Origin: Rhabditoides inermis
Taxonomy: Eukaryota; Nematoda; Chromadorea; Rhabditida; Rhabditidae
Reading direction: 5' to 3'
Assembly (NCBI GenBank): GCA_963966185.1
Contig: CAWZYM010000094.1
Span: 1-64,000, forward strand
Length of the DNA stretch: 64,000 bases
The notes under the pieces were generated by a model. It was not told where the DNA came from. It made no database searches and saw only the letters and a program-made list of their open reading frames with translations. A program made the translations under genes and the position numbers. Below are positions 21,289 to 32,869 of this stretch, in pieces. Position 1 is the first letter of the stretch. Each line of letters begins with the position of its first letter.

Positions 21289-21600
21289 ACGCTCCGTTTT
21301 GCTCTCATATCGGAACATCCCACGGTACGGAGTGAGCCAGCCGGGTTCGTTGGACACGTAATAGCGGTCGTCAAAGTGCTCATTTTTCACACAAATCACA
21401 AATCCTTGACATACTTTTAAAATGTTAACTCGCTTACGTTCATAGCTTGTTGAGAATACGCCATCCCGTCTGATCTGGCAAGTCAAGTAACAACGCGCTC
21501 GGATAGTACCTAGATCGGAGACGGCTTGGGAATACCGAGTAATGCAAGCACGTTTTGCCAAAACGAAATTCGATAATCGTGATTCAGAAAACAAAAGATT

Positions 21601-22023
21601 CTCTTCGGCCGGGAATTGAACCCGGGTCTCGCATGTGACAGACGCGGATACTAACCACTATACTACCGAAGACATGTGGGGAGGCAGTTGTGATGCGTTG
21701 GTGAGAGCAACACTGAATACGCTGCGATATAAGGAACGTGAAGCGTCGCGCACCCGTTCAGTTCAAAATGAGCGTTCGCACGCAAAAATAACGCTCTCGG
21801 GAAGGTTCGAACTTCCGACCTTTCGGTTAACAGCCGAACGCGCTGCCGATTGCGCCACGGAAGCACCGCTGTTTGTGAGAGACACTCCAATGAACATTGC
21901 CAGACCTACGAAAACTGATGCAAAAAAATAAACAAAAGATCTGATCAGAGTGGGATTCGAACCCACGCCTCCGAAGAGACTGGTGCCTTAAACCAGCGCC
22001 TTAGACCGCTCGGCCATCTGACC
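21601..22023 (-). tRNA. tRNA cluster, unit 17
   Basis: Asp 21601-21672, Asn 21792-21864 (A68 variant, C5-A68 mismatch in the acceptor stem), Leu 21942-22023. The Leu upstream spacer has a small tcatatc duplication. Confidence 0.93.
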
Positions 22024-22342
22024 ACGCTCCGTTTTTGCTCTCATATCTCATATCGGAACATCCCACGGTACGGAGTGAGCCAGCCGGGTTCGTTGGACAC
22101 GTAATAGCGGTCGTCAAAGTGCTCATTTTTCACACAAATCACAAATCCTTGACATACTTTTAAAATGTAAACTCGCTTACGTTCATAGCTTGTTGAGAAT
22201 ACGCCATCCCGTCTGATCTGGCAAGTCAAGCAACAACGCGCTCGGATAGTACCTAGATCGGAGACGGCTTGGGAATACCGAGTAATGCAAGCACGTTTTG
22301 CAAAACGAAATTCGATAATCGTGATTCAGAAAACAAAAGATT

Positions 22343-22765
22343 CTCTTCGGCCGGGAATTGAACCCGGGTCTCGCATGTGACAGACGCGGATACTAACCAC
22401 TATACTACCGAAGACATGTGGGGAGGCAGTTGTGATGCGTTGGTGAGAGCAACACTGAATACGCTGCGATATAAGGAACGTGAAGCGTCGCGCACCCGTT
22501 CAGTTCAAAATGAGCGTTCGCACGCAAAAATAACGCTCTCGGGAAGGTTCGAACTTCCGACCTTTCGGTTAACAGCCGAACGCGCTGCCGATTGCGCCAC
22601 GGAAGCACCGCTGTTTGTGAGAGACACTCCAATGAACATTGCCAGACCTACGAAAACTGATGCAAAAAAATAAACAAAAGATCTGATCAGAGTGGGATTC
22701 GAACCCACGCCTCCGAAGAGACTGGTGCCTTAAACCAGCGCCTTAGACCGCTCGGCCATCTGACC
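22343..22765 (-). tRNA. tRNA cluster, unit 18
   Basis: Asp 22343-22414, Asn 22534-22606 (A68 variant), Leu 22684-22765. Same spacer duplication as unit 17. Confidence 0.93.
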
Positions 22766-23085
22766 ACGCTCCGTTTTTGCTCTCATATCTCATATCGGAA
22801 CATCCCACGGTACGGAGTGAGCCAGCCGGGTTCGTTGGACACGTAATAGCGGTCGTCAAAGTGCTCATTTTTCACACAAATCACAAATCCTTGACATACT
22901 TTTAAAATGTTAACTCGCTTACGTTCATAGCTTGTTGAGAATACGCCATCCCGTCTGATCTGGCAAGTCAAGTAACAACGCGCTCGGATAGTACCTAGAT
23001 CGGAGACGGCTTGGGAATACCGAGTAATGCAAGCACGTTTTGCCAAAACGAAATTCGATAATCGTGATTCAGAAAACAAAAGATT

Positions 23086-23509
23086 ATCTTCGGCCGGGAA
23101 TTGAACCCGGGTCTCGCATGTGACAGACGCGGATACTAACCACTATACTACCGAAGACATGTGGGGAGGCAGTTGTGATGCGTTGGTGAGAGCAACACTG
23201 AATACGCTGCGATATAAGGAACGTGAAGCGTCGCGCACCCGTTCAGTTCAAAATGAGCGTTCGCACGCAAAAATAACGCTCTCGGGAAGGTTCGAACTTC
23301 CGACCTTTCGGTTAACAGCCGAACGCGCTGCCGATTGCGCCACGGAAGCACCGCTGTTTGTGAGAGACACTCCAATGAACATTGCCAGACCTACGAAAAC
23401 TGATGCAAAAAAAATAAACAAAAGATCTGATCAGAGTGGGATTCGAACCCACGCCTCCGAAGAGACTGGTGCCTTAAACCAGCGCCTTAGACCGCTCGGC
23501 CATCTGACC
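23086..23509 (-). tRNA. tRNA cluster, unit 19
   Basis: Asp 23086-23157, Asn 23277-23349 (A68 variant), Leu 23428-23509. First member of a three-unit block repeated at unit 22. Confidence 0.93.
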
Positions 23510-23821
23510 ACGCTCCGTTTTGCTCTCATATCGGAACATCCCACGGTACGGAGTGAGCCAGCCGGGTTCGTTGGACACGTAATAGCGGTCGTCAAAGTGC
23601 TCATTTTTCACACAAAACACAAATCCTTGACATACTTTTAAAATGTTAACTCGCTTACGTTCGTAGCTTGTTGAGAATACGCCATCCCGTCTGATCTGGC
23701 AAGTCAAGTAACAACGCGCTCGGATAGTACCTAGATCGGAGACGGCTTGGGAATACCGAGTAATGCAAGCACGTTTTGCCAAAACGAAATTCGATAATCG
23801 TGATTCAGAAAACAAAAGATT

Positions 23822-24245
23822 CTCTTCGGCCGGGAATTGAACCCGGGTCTCGCATGTGACAGACGCGGATACTAACCACTATACTACCGAAGACATGTGG
23901 GGAGGCAGTTGTGATGCGTTGGTGAGAGCAACACTGAATACGCTGCGATATAAGGAACGTGAAGCGTCGCGCACCCGTTCAGTTCAAAATGAGCGTTCGC
24001 ACGCAAAAATAACGCTCTCGGGAAGGTTCGAACTTCCGACCTTTCGGTTAACAGCCGAACGCGCTGCCGATTGCGCCACGGAAGCACCGCTGTTTGTGAG
24101 AGACACTCCAATGAACATTGCCAGACCTACGAAAACTGATGCAAAAAAAATAAACAAAAGATCTGATCAGAGTGGGATTCGAACCCACGCCTCCGAAGAG
24201 ACTGGTGCCTTAAACCAGCGCCTTAGACCGCTCGGCCATCTGACC
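23822..24245 (-). tRNA. tRNA cluster, unit 20
   Basis: Asp 23822-23893, Asn 24013-24085 (A68 variant), Leu 24164-24245. Confidence 0.93.
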
Positions 24246-24557
24246 ACGCTCCGTTTTGCTCTCATATCGGAACATCCCACGGTACGGAGTGAGCCAGCCG
24301 GGTTCGTTGGACACGTAATAGCGGTCGTCAAAGTGCTCATTTTTCACACAAAACACAAATCCTTGACATACTTTTAAAATGTTAACTCGCTTACGTTCGT
24401 AGCTTGTTGAGAATACGCCATCCCGTCTGATCTGGCAAGTCAAGTAACAACGCGCTCGGATAGTACCTAGATCGGAGACGGCTTGGGAATACCGAGTAAT
24501 GCAAGCACGTTTTGCCAAAACGAAATTCGATAATCGTGATTCAGAAAACAAAAGATT

Positions 24558-24980
24558 CTCTTCGGCCGGGAATTGAACCCGGGTCTCGCATGTGACAGAC
24601 GCGGATACTAACCACTATACTACCGAAGACATGTGGGGAGGCAGTTGTGATGCGTTGGTGAGAGCAACACTGAATACGCTGCGATATTAAAAATGTGAAG
24701 CGTCGCGCATCCGTTCAGTTCAAAATAAGCGTTCGCACGCAAAAATAACGCTCTCGGGAAGGTTCGAACTTCCGACCTTTCGGTTAACAGCCGAACGCGC
24801 TGCCGATTGCGCCACGGAAGCACCGCTGTTTGTGAGAGACACTCCAATGAACATTGCCAGACCTACGAAAACTGATGCAAAAAAATAAACAAAAGATCTG
24901 ATCAGAGTGGGATTCGAACCCACGCCTCCGAAGAGACTGGTGCCTTAAACCAGCGCCTTAGACCGCTCGGCCATCTGACC
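24558..24980 (-). tRNA. tRNA cluster, unit 21
   Basis: Asp 24558-24629, Asn 24749-24821 (A68 variant), Leu 24899-24980. The Asp-Asn spacer is divergent (attaaaaatgtg). Confidence 0.93.
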
Positions 24981-25300
24981 ACGCTCCGTTTTTGCTCTCA
25001 TATCTCATATCGGAACATCCCACGGTACGGAGTGAGCCAGCCGGGTTCGTTGGACACGTAATAGCGGTCGTCAAAGTGCTCATTTTTCACACAAATCACA
25101 AATCCTTGACATACTTTTAAAATGTTAACTCGCTTACGTTCATAGCTTGTTGAGAATACGCCATCCCGTCTGATCTGGCAAGTCAAGTAACAACGCGCTC
25201 GGATAGTACCTAGATCGGAGACGGCTTGGGAATACCGAGTAATGCAAGCACGTTTTGCCAAAACGAAATTCGATAATCGTGATTCAGAAAACAAAAGATT

Positions 25301-25724
25301 ATCTTCGGCCGGGAATTGAACCCGGGTCTCGCATGTGACAGACGCGGATACTAACCACTATACTACCGAAGACATGTGGGGAGGCAGTTGTGATGCGTTG
25401 GTGAGAGCAACACTGAATACGCTGCGATATAAGGAACGTGAAGCGTCGCGCACCCGTTCAGTTCAAAATGAGCGTTCGCACGCAAAAATAACGCTCTCGG
25501 GAAGGTTCGAACTTCCGACCTTTCGGTTAACAGCCGAACGCGCTGCCGATTGCGCCACGGAAGCACCGCTGTTTGTGAGAGACACTCCAATGAACATTGC
25601 CAGACCTACGAAAACTGATGCAAAAAAAATAAACAAAAGATCTGATCAGAGTGGGATTCGAACCCACGCCTCCGAAGAGACTGGTGCCTTAAACCAGCGC
25701 CTTAGACCGCTCGGCCATCTGACC
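25301..25724 (-). tRNA. tRNA cluster, unit 22
   Basis: Asp 25301-25372, Asn 25492-25564 (A68 variant), Leu 25643-25724. Counterpart of unit 19. Confidence 0.93.
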
Positions 25725-26036
25725 ACGCTCCGTTTTGCTCTCATATCGGAACATCCCACGGTACGGAGTGAGCCAGCCGGGTTCGTTGGACACGTAATAG
25801 CGGTCGTCAAAGTGCTCATTTTTCACACAAAACACAAATCCTTGACATACTTTTAAAATGTTAACTCGCTTACGTTCGTAGCTTGTTGAGAATACGCCAT
25901 CCCGTCTGATCTGGCAAGTCAAGTAACAACGCGCTCGGATAGTACCTAGATCGGAGACGGCTTGGGAATACCGAGTAATGCAAGCACGTTTTGCCAAAAC
26001 GAAATTCGATAATCGTGATTCAGAAAACAAAAGATT

Positions 26037-26460
26037 CTCTTCGGCCGGGAATTGAACCCGGGTCTCGCATGTGACAGACGCGGATACTAACCACTATACT
26101 ACCGAAGACATGTGGGGAGGCAGTTGTGATGCGTTGGTGAGAGCAACACTGAATACGCTGCGATATAAGGAACGTGAAGCGTCGCGCACCCGTTCAGTTC
26201 AAAATGAGCGTTCGCACGCAAAAATAACGCTCTCGGGAAGGTTCGAACTTCCGACCTTTCGGTTAACAGCCGAACGCGCTGCCGATTGCGCCACGGAAGC
26301 ACCGCTGTTTGTGAGAGACACTCCAATGAACATTGCCAGACCTACGAAAACTGATGCAAAAAAAATAAACAAAAGATCTGATCAGAGTGGGATTCGAACC
26401 CACGCCTCCGAAGAGACTGGTGCCTTAAACCAGCGCCTTAGACCGCTCGGCCATCTGACC
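26037..26460 (-). tRNA. tRNA cluster, unit 23
   Basis: Asp 26037-26108, Asn 26228-26300 (A68 variant), Leu 26379-26460. Counterpart of unit 20. Confidence 0.93.
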
Positions 26461-26772
26461 ACGCTCCGTTTTGCTCTCATATCGGAACATCCCACGGTAC
26501 GGAGTGAGCCAGCCGGGTTCGTTGGACACGTAATAGCGGTCGTCAAAGTGCTCATTTTTCACACAAAACACAAATCCTTGACATACTTTTAAAATGTTAA
26601 CTCGCTTACGTTCGTAGCTTGTTGAGAATACGCCATCCCGTCTGATCTGGCAAGTCAAGTAACAACGCGCTCGGATAGTACCTAGATCGGAGACGGCTTG
26701 GGAATACCGAGTAATGCAAGCACGTTTTGCCAAAACGAAATTCGATAATCGTGATTCAGAAAACAAAAGATT

Positions 26773-27195
26773 CTCTTCGGCCGGGAATTGAACCCGGGTC
26801 TCGCATGTGACAGACGCGGATACTAACCACTATACTACCGAAGACATGTGGGGAGGCAGTTGTGATGCGTTGGTGAGAGCAACACTGAATACGCTGCGAT
26901 ATTAAAAATGTGAAGCGTCGCGCATCCGTTCAGTTCAAAATAAGCGTTCGCACGCAAAAATAACGCTCCCGGGAAGGTTCGAACTTCCGACCTTTCGGTT
27001 AACAGCCGAACGCGCTGCCGATTGCGCCACGGAAGCACGGCTGTTTGTGAGAGACACTCCAATGAACATTGCCAGACCTACGAAAACTGATGCAAAAAAA
27101 TAAATAAAAGATCTGATCAGAGTGGGATTCGAACCCACGCCTCCGAAGAGACTGGTGCCTTAAACCAGCGCCTTAGACCGCTCGGCCATCTGACC
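26773..27195 (-). tRNA. tRNA cluster, unit 24
   Basis: Asp 26773-26844, Asn 26964-27036 (paired form), Leu 27114-27195. Spacer as in unit 21. Confidence 0.95.
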
Positions 27196-27507
27196 ACGCT
27201 CCGTTTTGCTCTCATATCGGAACATCCCACGGTACGGAGTGAGCCAGCCGGGTTCGTTGGACACGTAATAGCGGTCGTCAAAGTGCTCATTTTTCACACA
27301 AAACACAAATCCTTGACATACTTTTAAAATGTTAACTCGCTTACGTTCGTAGCTTGTTGAGAATACGCCATCCCGTCTGATCTGGCAAGTCAAGTAACAA
27401 CGCGCTCGGATAGTACCTAGATCGGAGACGGCTTGGGAATACCGAGTAATGCAAGCACGTTTTGCCAAAACGAAATTCGATAATCGTGATTCAGAAAACA
27501 AAAGATT

Positions 27508-27930
27508 CTCTTCGGCCGGGAATTGAACCCGGGTCTCGCATGTGACAGACGCGGATACTAACCACTATACTACCGAAGACATGTGGGGAGGCAGTTGTGA
27601 TGCGTTGGTGAGAGCAACACTGAATACGCTGCGATATTAAAAATGTGAAGCGTCGCGCATCCGTTCAGTTCAAAATAAGCGTTCGCACGCAAAAATAACG
27701 CTCCCGGGAAGGTTCGAACTTCCGACCTTTCGGTTAACAGCCGAACGCGCTGCCGATTGCGCCACGGAAGCACCGCTGTTTGTGAGAGACACTCCAATGA
27801 ACATTGCCAGACCTACGAAAACTGATGCAAAAAAATAAATAAAAAATCTGATCAGAGTGGGATTCAAACCCACGCCTCCGAAGAGACTGGTGCCTTAAAC
27901 CAGCGCCTTAGACCGCTCGGCCATCTGACC
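27508..27930 (-). tRNA. tRNA cluster, unit 25
   Basis: Asp 27508-27579, Asn 27699-27771, Leu 27849-27930 (T-loop C56 to T). Confidence 0.93.
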
Positions 27931-28241
27931 ACGCTCCGTTTTGCTCTCATATCGGAACATCCCACGGCACGGAGTGAGCCAGCCGGGTTCGTTGGCCACG
28001 TAATAGCGGTCGTCAAAGTGCTCATTTTTCACACAAATCACAAATCCTTGACATACTTTTAAAATGTAAACTCGCTTACGTTCATAGCTTGTTGAGAATA
28101 CGCCATCCCGTCTGATCTGGCAAGTCAAGCAACAACGCGCTCGGATAGTACCTAGATCGGAGACGGCTTGGGAATACCGAGTAATGCAAGCACGTTTTGC
28201 AAAACGAAATTCGATAATCGTGATTCAGAAAACAAAAGATT

Positions 28242-28664
28242 CTCTTCGGCCGGGAATTGAACCCGGGTCTCGCATGTGACAGACGCGGATACTAACCACT
28301 ATACTACCGAAGACATGTGGGGAGGCAGTTGTGATGCGTTGGTGAGAGCAACACTGAATACGCTGCGATATAAGGAACGTGAAGCGTCGCGCATCCGTTC
28401 AGTTCAAAATGAGCGTTCGCACGCAAAAATAACGCTCCCGGGAAGGTTCGAACTTCCGACCTTTCGGTTAACAGCCGAACGCGCTGCCGATTGCGCCACG
28501 GAAGCACCGCTGTTTGTGAGAGACACTCCAATGAACATTGCCAGACCTACGAAAACTGATGCAAAAAAATAAATAAAAAATCTGATCAGAGTGGGATTCA
28601 AACCCACGCCTCCGAAGAGACTGGTGCCTTAAACCAGCGCCTTAGACCGCTCGGCCATCTGACC
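28242..28664 (-). tRNA. tRNA cluster, unit 26
   Basis: Asp 28242-28313, Asn 28433-28505, Leu 28583-28664 (C56 to T). Confidence 0.93.
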
Positions 28665-28975
28665 ACGCTCCGTTTTGCTCTCATATCGGAACATCCCACG
28701 GCACGGAGTGAGCCAGCCGGGTTCGTTGGCCACGTAATAGCGGTCGTCAAAGTGCTCATTTTTCACACAAATCACAAATCCTTGACATACTTTTAAAATG
28801 TAAACTCGCTTACGTTCATAGCTTGTTGAGAATACGCCATCCCGTCTGATCTGGCAAGTCAAGCAACAACGCGCTCGGATAGTACCTAGATCGGAGACGG
28901 CTTGGGAATACCGAGTAATGCAAGCACGTTTTGCAAAACGAAATTCGATAATCGTGATTCAGAAAACAAAAGATT

Positions 28976-29398
28976 CTCTTCGGCCGGGAATTGAACCCGG
29001 GTCTCGCATGTGACAGACGCGGATACTAACCACTATACTACCGAAGACATGTGGGGAGGCAGTTGTGATGCGTTGGTGAGAGCAACACTGAATACGCTGC
29101 GATATAAGGAACGTGAAGCGTCGCGCACCCGTTCAGTTCAAAATGAGCGTTCGCACGCAAAAATAACGCTCTCGGGAAGGTTCGAACTTCCGACCTTTCG
29201 GTTAACAGCCGAACGCGCTGCCGATTGCGCCACGGAAGCACCGCTGTTTGTGAGAGACACTCCAATGAACATTGCCAGACCTACGAAAACTGATGCAAAA
29301 AAATAAACAAAAGATCTGATCAGAGTGGGATTCGAACCCACGCCTCCGAAGAGACTGGTGCCTTAAACCAGCGCCTTAGACCGCTCGGCCATCTGACC
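28976..29398 (-). tRNA. tRNA cluster, unit 27
   Basis: Asp 28976-29047, Asn 29167-29239 (A68 variant), Leu 29317-29398. The tcatatc spacer duplication is present. Confidence 0.93.
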
Positions 29399-29718
29399 AC
29401 GCTCCGTTTTTGCTCTCATATCTCATATCGGAACATCCCACGGTACGGAGTGAGCCAGCCGGGTTCGTTGGACACGTAATAGCGGTCGTCAAAGTGCTCA
29501 TTTTTCACACAAATCACAAATCCTTGACATACTTTTAAAATGTTAACTCGCTTACGTTCATAGCTTGTTGAGAATACGCCATCCCGTCTGATCTGGCAAG
29601 TCAAGTAACAACGCGCTCGGATAGTACCTAGATCGGAGACGGCTTGGGAATACCGAGTAATGCAAGCACGTTTTGCCAAAACGAAATTCGATAATCGTGA
29701 TCCAGAAAACAAAAGATT

Positions 29719-30141
29719 CTCTTCGGCCGGGAATTGAACCCGGGTCTCGCATGTGACAGACGCGGATACTAACCACTATACTACCGAAGACATGTGGGGA
29801 GGCAGTTGTGATGCGTTGGTGAGAGCAACACTGAATACGCTGCGATATAAGGAACGTGAAGCGTCGCGCACCCGTTCAGTTCAAAATGAGCGTTCGCACG
29901 CAAAAATAACGCTCTCGGGAAGGTTCGAACTTCCGACATTTCGGTTAACAGCCGAACGCGCTGCCGATTGCGCCACGGAAGCACCGCTGTTTGTGAGAGA
30001 CACTCCAATGAACATTGCCAGACCTACGAAAACTGATGCAAAAAAATAAATAAAAAATCTGATCAGAGTGGGATTCAAACCCACGCCTCCGAAGAGACTG
30101 GTGCCTTAAACCAGCGCCTTAGACCGCTCGGCCATCTGACC
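29719..30141 (-). tRNA. tRNA cluster, unit 28
   Basis: Asp 29719-29790, Asn 29910-29982 (A68 variant and G45 to T), Leu 30060-30141 (C56 to T). The second insertion follows in its spacer. Confidence 0.9.
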
Positions 30142-30277
30142 ACGCTCCGTTTTGCTCTCATATCGGAACATCCCACGGCACGGAGTGAGCCAGCCGGGTT
30201 CGTTGGCCACGTAATAGCGGTCGTCAAAGTGCTCATTTTTCACACAAATCACAAATCCTTGACATACTTTTAAAATT

Positions 30278-30302
30278 AGAGAGGGCGCGCAGCGCCCTCT
30301 CT
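30278..30302. repeat. GC hairpin with GCA loop at left end of insertion 2
   Basis: Arms AGAGAGGGCGC (30278-30288) and GCGCCCTCTCT (30292-30302) around GCA. Same loop and GCGC stem top as the insertion 1 hairpins, different lower stem. Confidence 0.9.
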
Positions 30303-30659
30303 CTTGGGTTAAAATAAGGCTCGCGCCAGAATTTTCAAGTAGCGATATCCAAAGGACATGTTAGCAACAATGTGAAGTCTTCCAATTTATGTTAGTTAGA
30401 TTCGCACGGTTCCATAGGGCAGATCACTAATTGACGGCATCTTTGTATCTTTTCTCCGAAAGAAGTTATGAGCGATCTCGCACTCGCACTAGGCGAAAGG
30501 CCAGCGTGTGGGTGGGTGGGTGGGTGGGTGTCGTTTCCAGTCACGCTAGCTGATAGCTAGCCCTCTGCTGGCGGGCGAGCGCGAGAGCACGCGAGAGAGC
30601 ACGCTGTTTGGAGAGAGACAGATGTACTTTGGTGGCTGCGATCAGTAGGAATTTAGTAA

Positions 30660-32762
30660 GGGGGGAGAGAAAGAGAGAACGAGAGAACGAGAGAACGAGA
30701 GAACGAGAGAACGAGAGAACGAGAGAACGAGAGAACGATATAACGAGAGAAAAGGAGAAAAAGAGAGGAGGGAAGGAGGGAAGGAGAGACGGAGAGAACG
30801 AGAGAACGAGAGAACGAGAGAAGGATAGAAAGAGAGAACGAGAGAACGAGAGAACCAGAGAAAGAGAGAAAGATATAAAAAGAGAACGAGAGAGCTAGAG
30901 AACGAGAGAAAGAGAGAAAGGGAGAAGGAGGGAAGGAGGGATGGAGAGAAGAAGAGAAGGATAGAAAGAGAGAACGAGAGAACTAGAGAACGAAAGAAAG
31001 AGAGAAAGAGAGAAAGAGATAAAGAGAGAACGAGAGAAAGCGAGAACGATATAACGAGAGAATTAGAGAACGAGAGAAAGAGAGAATGGGAGGAGGAGGG
31101 AAGGAGGGAAGGAGAGAAAGAGAGAAAGAGAGAACGAGAAAACGAGAAAACGAGAGAAAGAGAAAACGAGAGAAAGAGAGAACGATATAACGAGAGAGCT
31201 AGAGAACGAGAGAAAGAGAGAAAGGGAGAAGGAGGGAAGGAGGGATGGAGAGAAGAAGAGAAGGAGAGAAGGAGAGAACTAGAGAAAAAAGAGAAAGAGA
31301 GAAAGAGAGAAAGAGAGAAAGAGAGAAAGAGAGAAAGAGAGAAAGAGAGAAAGAGAGAAAGAGAGAAAGAGAGAAAGAGAGAAAGAGAGAAAGAGAGAAA
31401 GAGAGAAAGAGAGAAAGAGATAATGAGAGAACGAGAGAAAGAGAAACCGATAGAAGAGAAAACGAGTGAAAGAGAGAACGATATAACGAGAGAACTAGAG
31501 AACGAGAGAAAGTGAGAAAGTGAGAAGGCGGGAAGGAGGGAAGGAAAGAAGGAGAGAACGAGACAACGAGAGAACGAGACAACGAGACAACGAGACAACG
31601 AGAGAACGAGAGAACGAGAAAACGAGAGCACGATATAACGAGAGAAAGAGAGAACGATATAACGATATAACGAGAGAAATAGAGAACGAGAGAAAGAGAG
31701 AAAGAGAGAAGGAGAGAAGGAGGGAAGAAGAGAAGGAGAGACGGAGAGAACGAGAGAACGAGAGAACGAGAGAACGAGAGAAGGATAGAAAGAGAGAACG
31801 AGATAAAGAGAGAACGAGAGAACGAGAGAACGAGAGAACGAGAAAACGAGAGAAAGAGAGAACAAGAGAAAGAGAGAACGAAAGAAAGAGAGAACGATAT
31901 AACTAGAGAACGAGAGAACGAGAGAAAGAGAGAAGGAGGGTGGTAGGAGGGAAGGAGGGAAGAAGAGAAGGAGAGACGGAGAGACGGAGAAAACGAGAGA
32001 ACGAGAGAACGAGAAACGAGAGAACGAGAGAACGAGAGAACGAGAGAACGAGAGAAAGAGAGAAAGAGAGAACGAGAGAAAGAGAGAACTGGAGAACTAG
32101 AGAAAAAGAGAAAGGGAGAAGGAGGGAAGGAGGGAAGGAGAGAAGAAGAGAAGGAGACACGCGAGAACGAGAGAACGAGAGAACGAGAGAACGAGAGAAC
32201 GAGAGAACGAGAGAAAGAGAAAACGAAATAACGAGAGAACTAGATAACGAGAGAACGAGAGAACGAGAGAAAGAGAGAAAGGGAGAAGGGGGGAAGGAGG
32301 GAAGGAGAGAAGGAGAGACGGAGAGACGGAGAGAACGAGAGAACGAGAGAACGAGAGAACGAGAGAACGAGAGAACGAGAGAAAGAGAGAACGAGAGAAA
32401 GAGAGAAAAGAGAGAAAAGAGAGAACGAGAGAAAGAGAGAAAAGAGAGAAAGGGAGAAAGAGAGAACGAGAGAACGAGAGAACGAGAGAACGAGAGAACT
32501 AGAGAACGAGAGAAAGAGAGAAAGGGATAACGAGAGAACGAGAGAAAGAGAGAACGAGAGAAAGAGAGAACGAGAGAAAGAGAGAAGGAAAGAAGGAGGG
32601 AAGGAAGGAAGGAGGGAAGGAGAGGAGGAGAGGAGGAGAGAAGGGGAGAAGGAGAGAAGGAGGGAAGGAATGGGAGGAGAGAAGGAGGAAAGGAGAGGAG
32701 GAGAGAAGGAAAGAAGGAGAGAAGGAGGGAAGGAATGGAAGGAGAGAACGAGAGAACGAGAA
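30660..32762. repeat. 2.1-kb purine-only (GARR)n tract
   Basis: Almost every base on the plus strand is G or A, in gagaac, gagaaa and ggagggaagga words. GGA-rich blocks recur every 150-300 bp (about 30770, 30930, 31090, 31230, 31530, 31720, 31940, 32120, 32290, 32600), so it is itself a coarse higher-order repeat. A homopurine/homopyrimidine tract this long can form triplex DNA. Confidence 0.93.
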
Positions 32763-32869
32763 AATATCGAATAAATTTGAAATGAAATTGATGAAATAAT
32801 GAGAGAAGAACATGTTACATGTATGAAGACGAGAGAGAAAATTTCTATGAAATTCAACAAAAGGACATA

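Noticed and set aside
18695..26592. Open frames of up to 173 codons repeated in many units on the plus strand (beginning MTDADTNHYTTEDMW)
   Set aside because: They run antisense through the Asp, Asn and Leu genes; words such as GRFELPTF and SGIRTHA are the usual translation of tRNA genes read backwards. Small indels in the A-run between Asn and Leu open or close the frame freely.
30642..32860. 407- and 206-codon frames in the purine tract (Ser/Phe/Leu-rich on the minus strand, Arg/Glu-rich on the plus strand)
   Set aside because: Pure by-products of simple GA repeats, which lack stop codons in several frames; no domain and no splice or start context.
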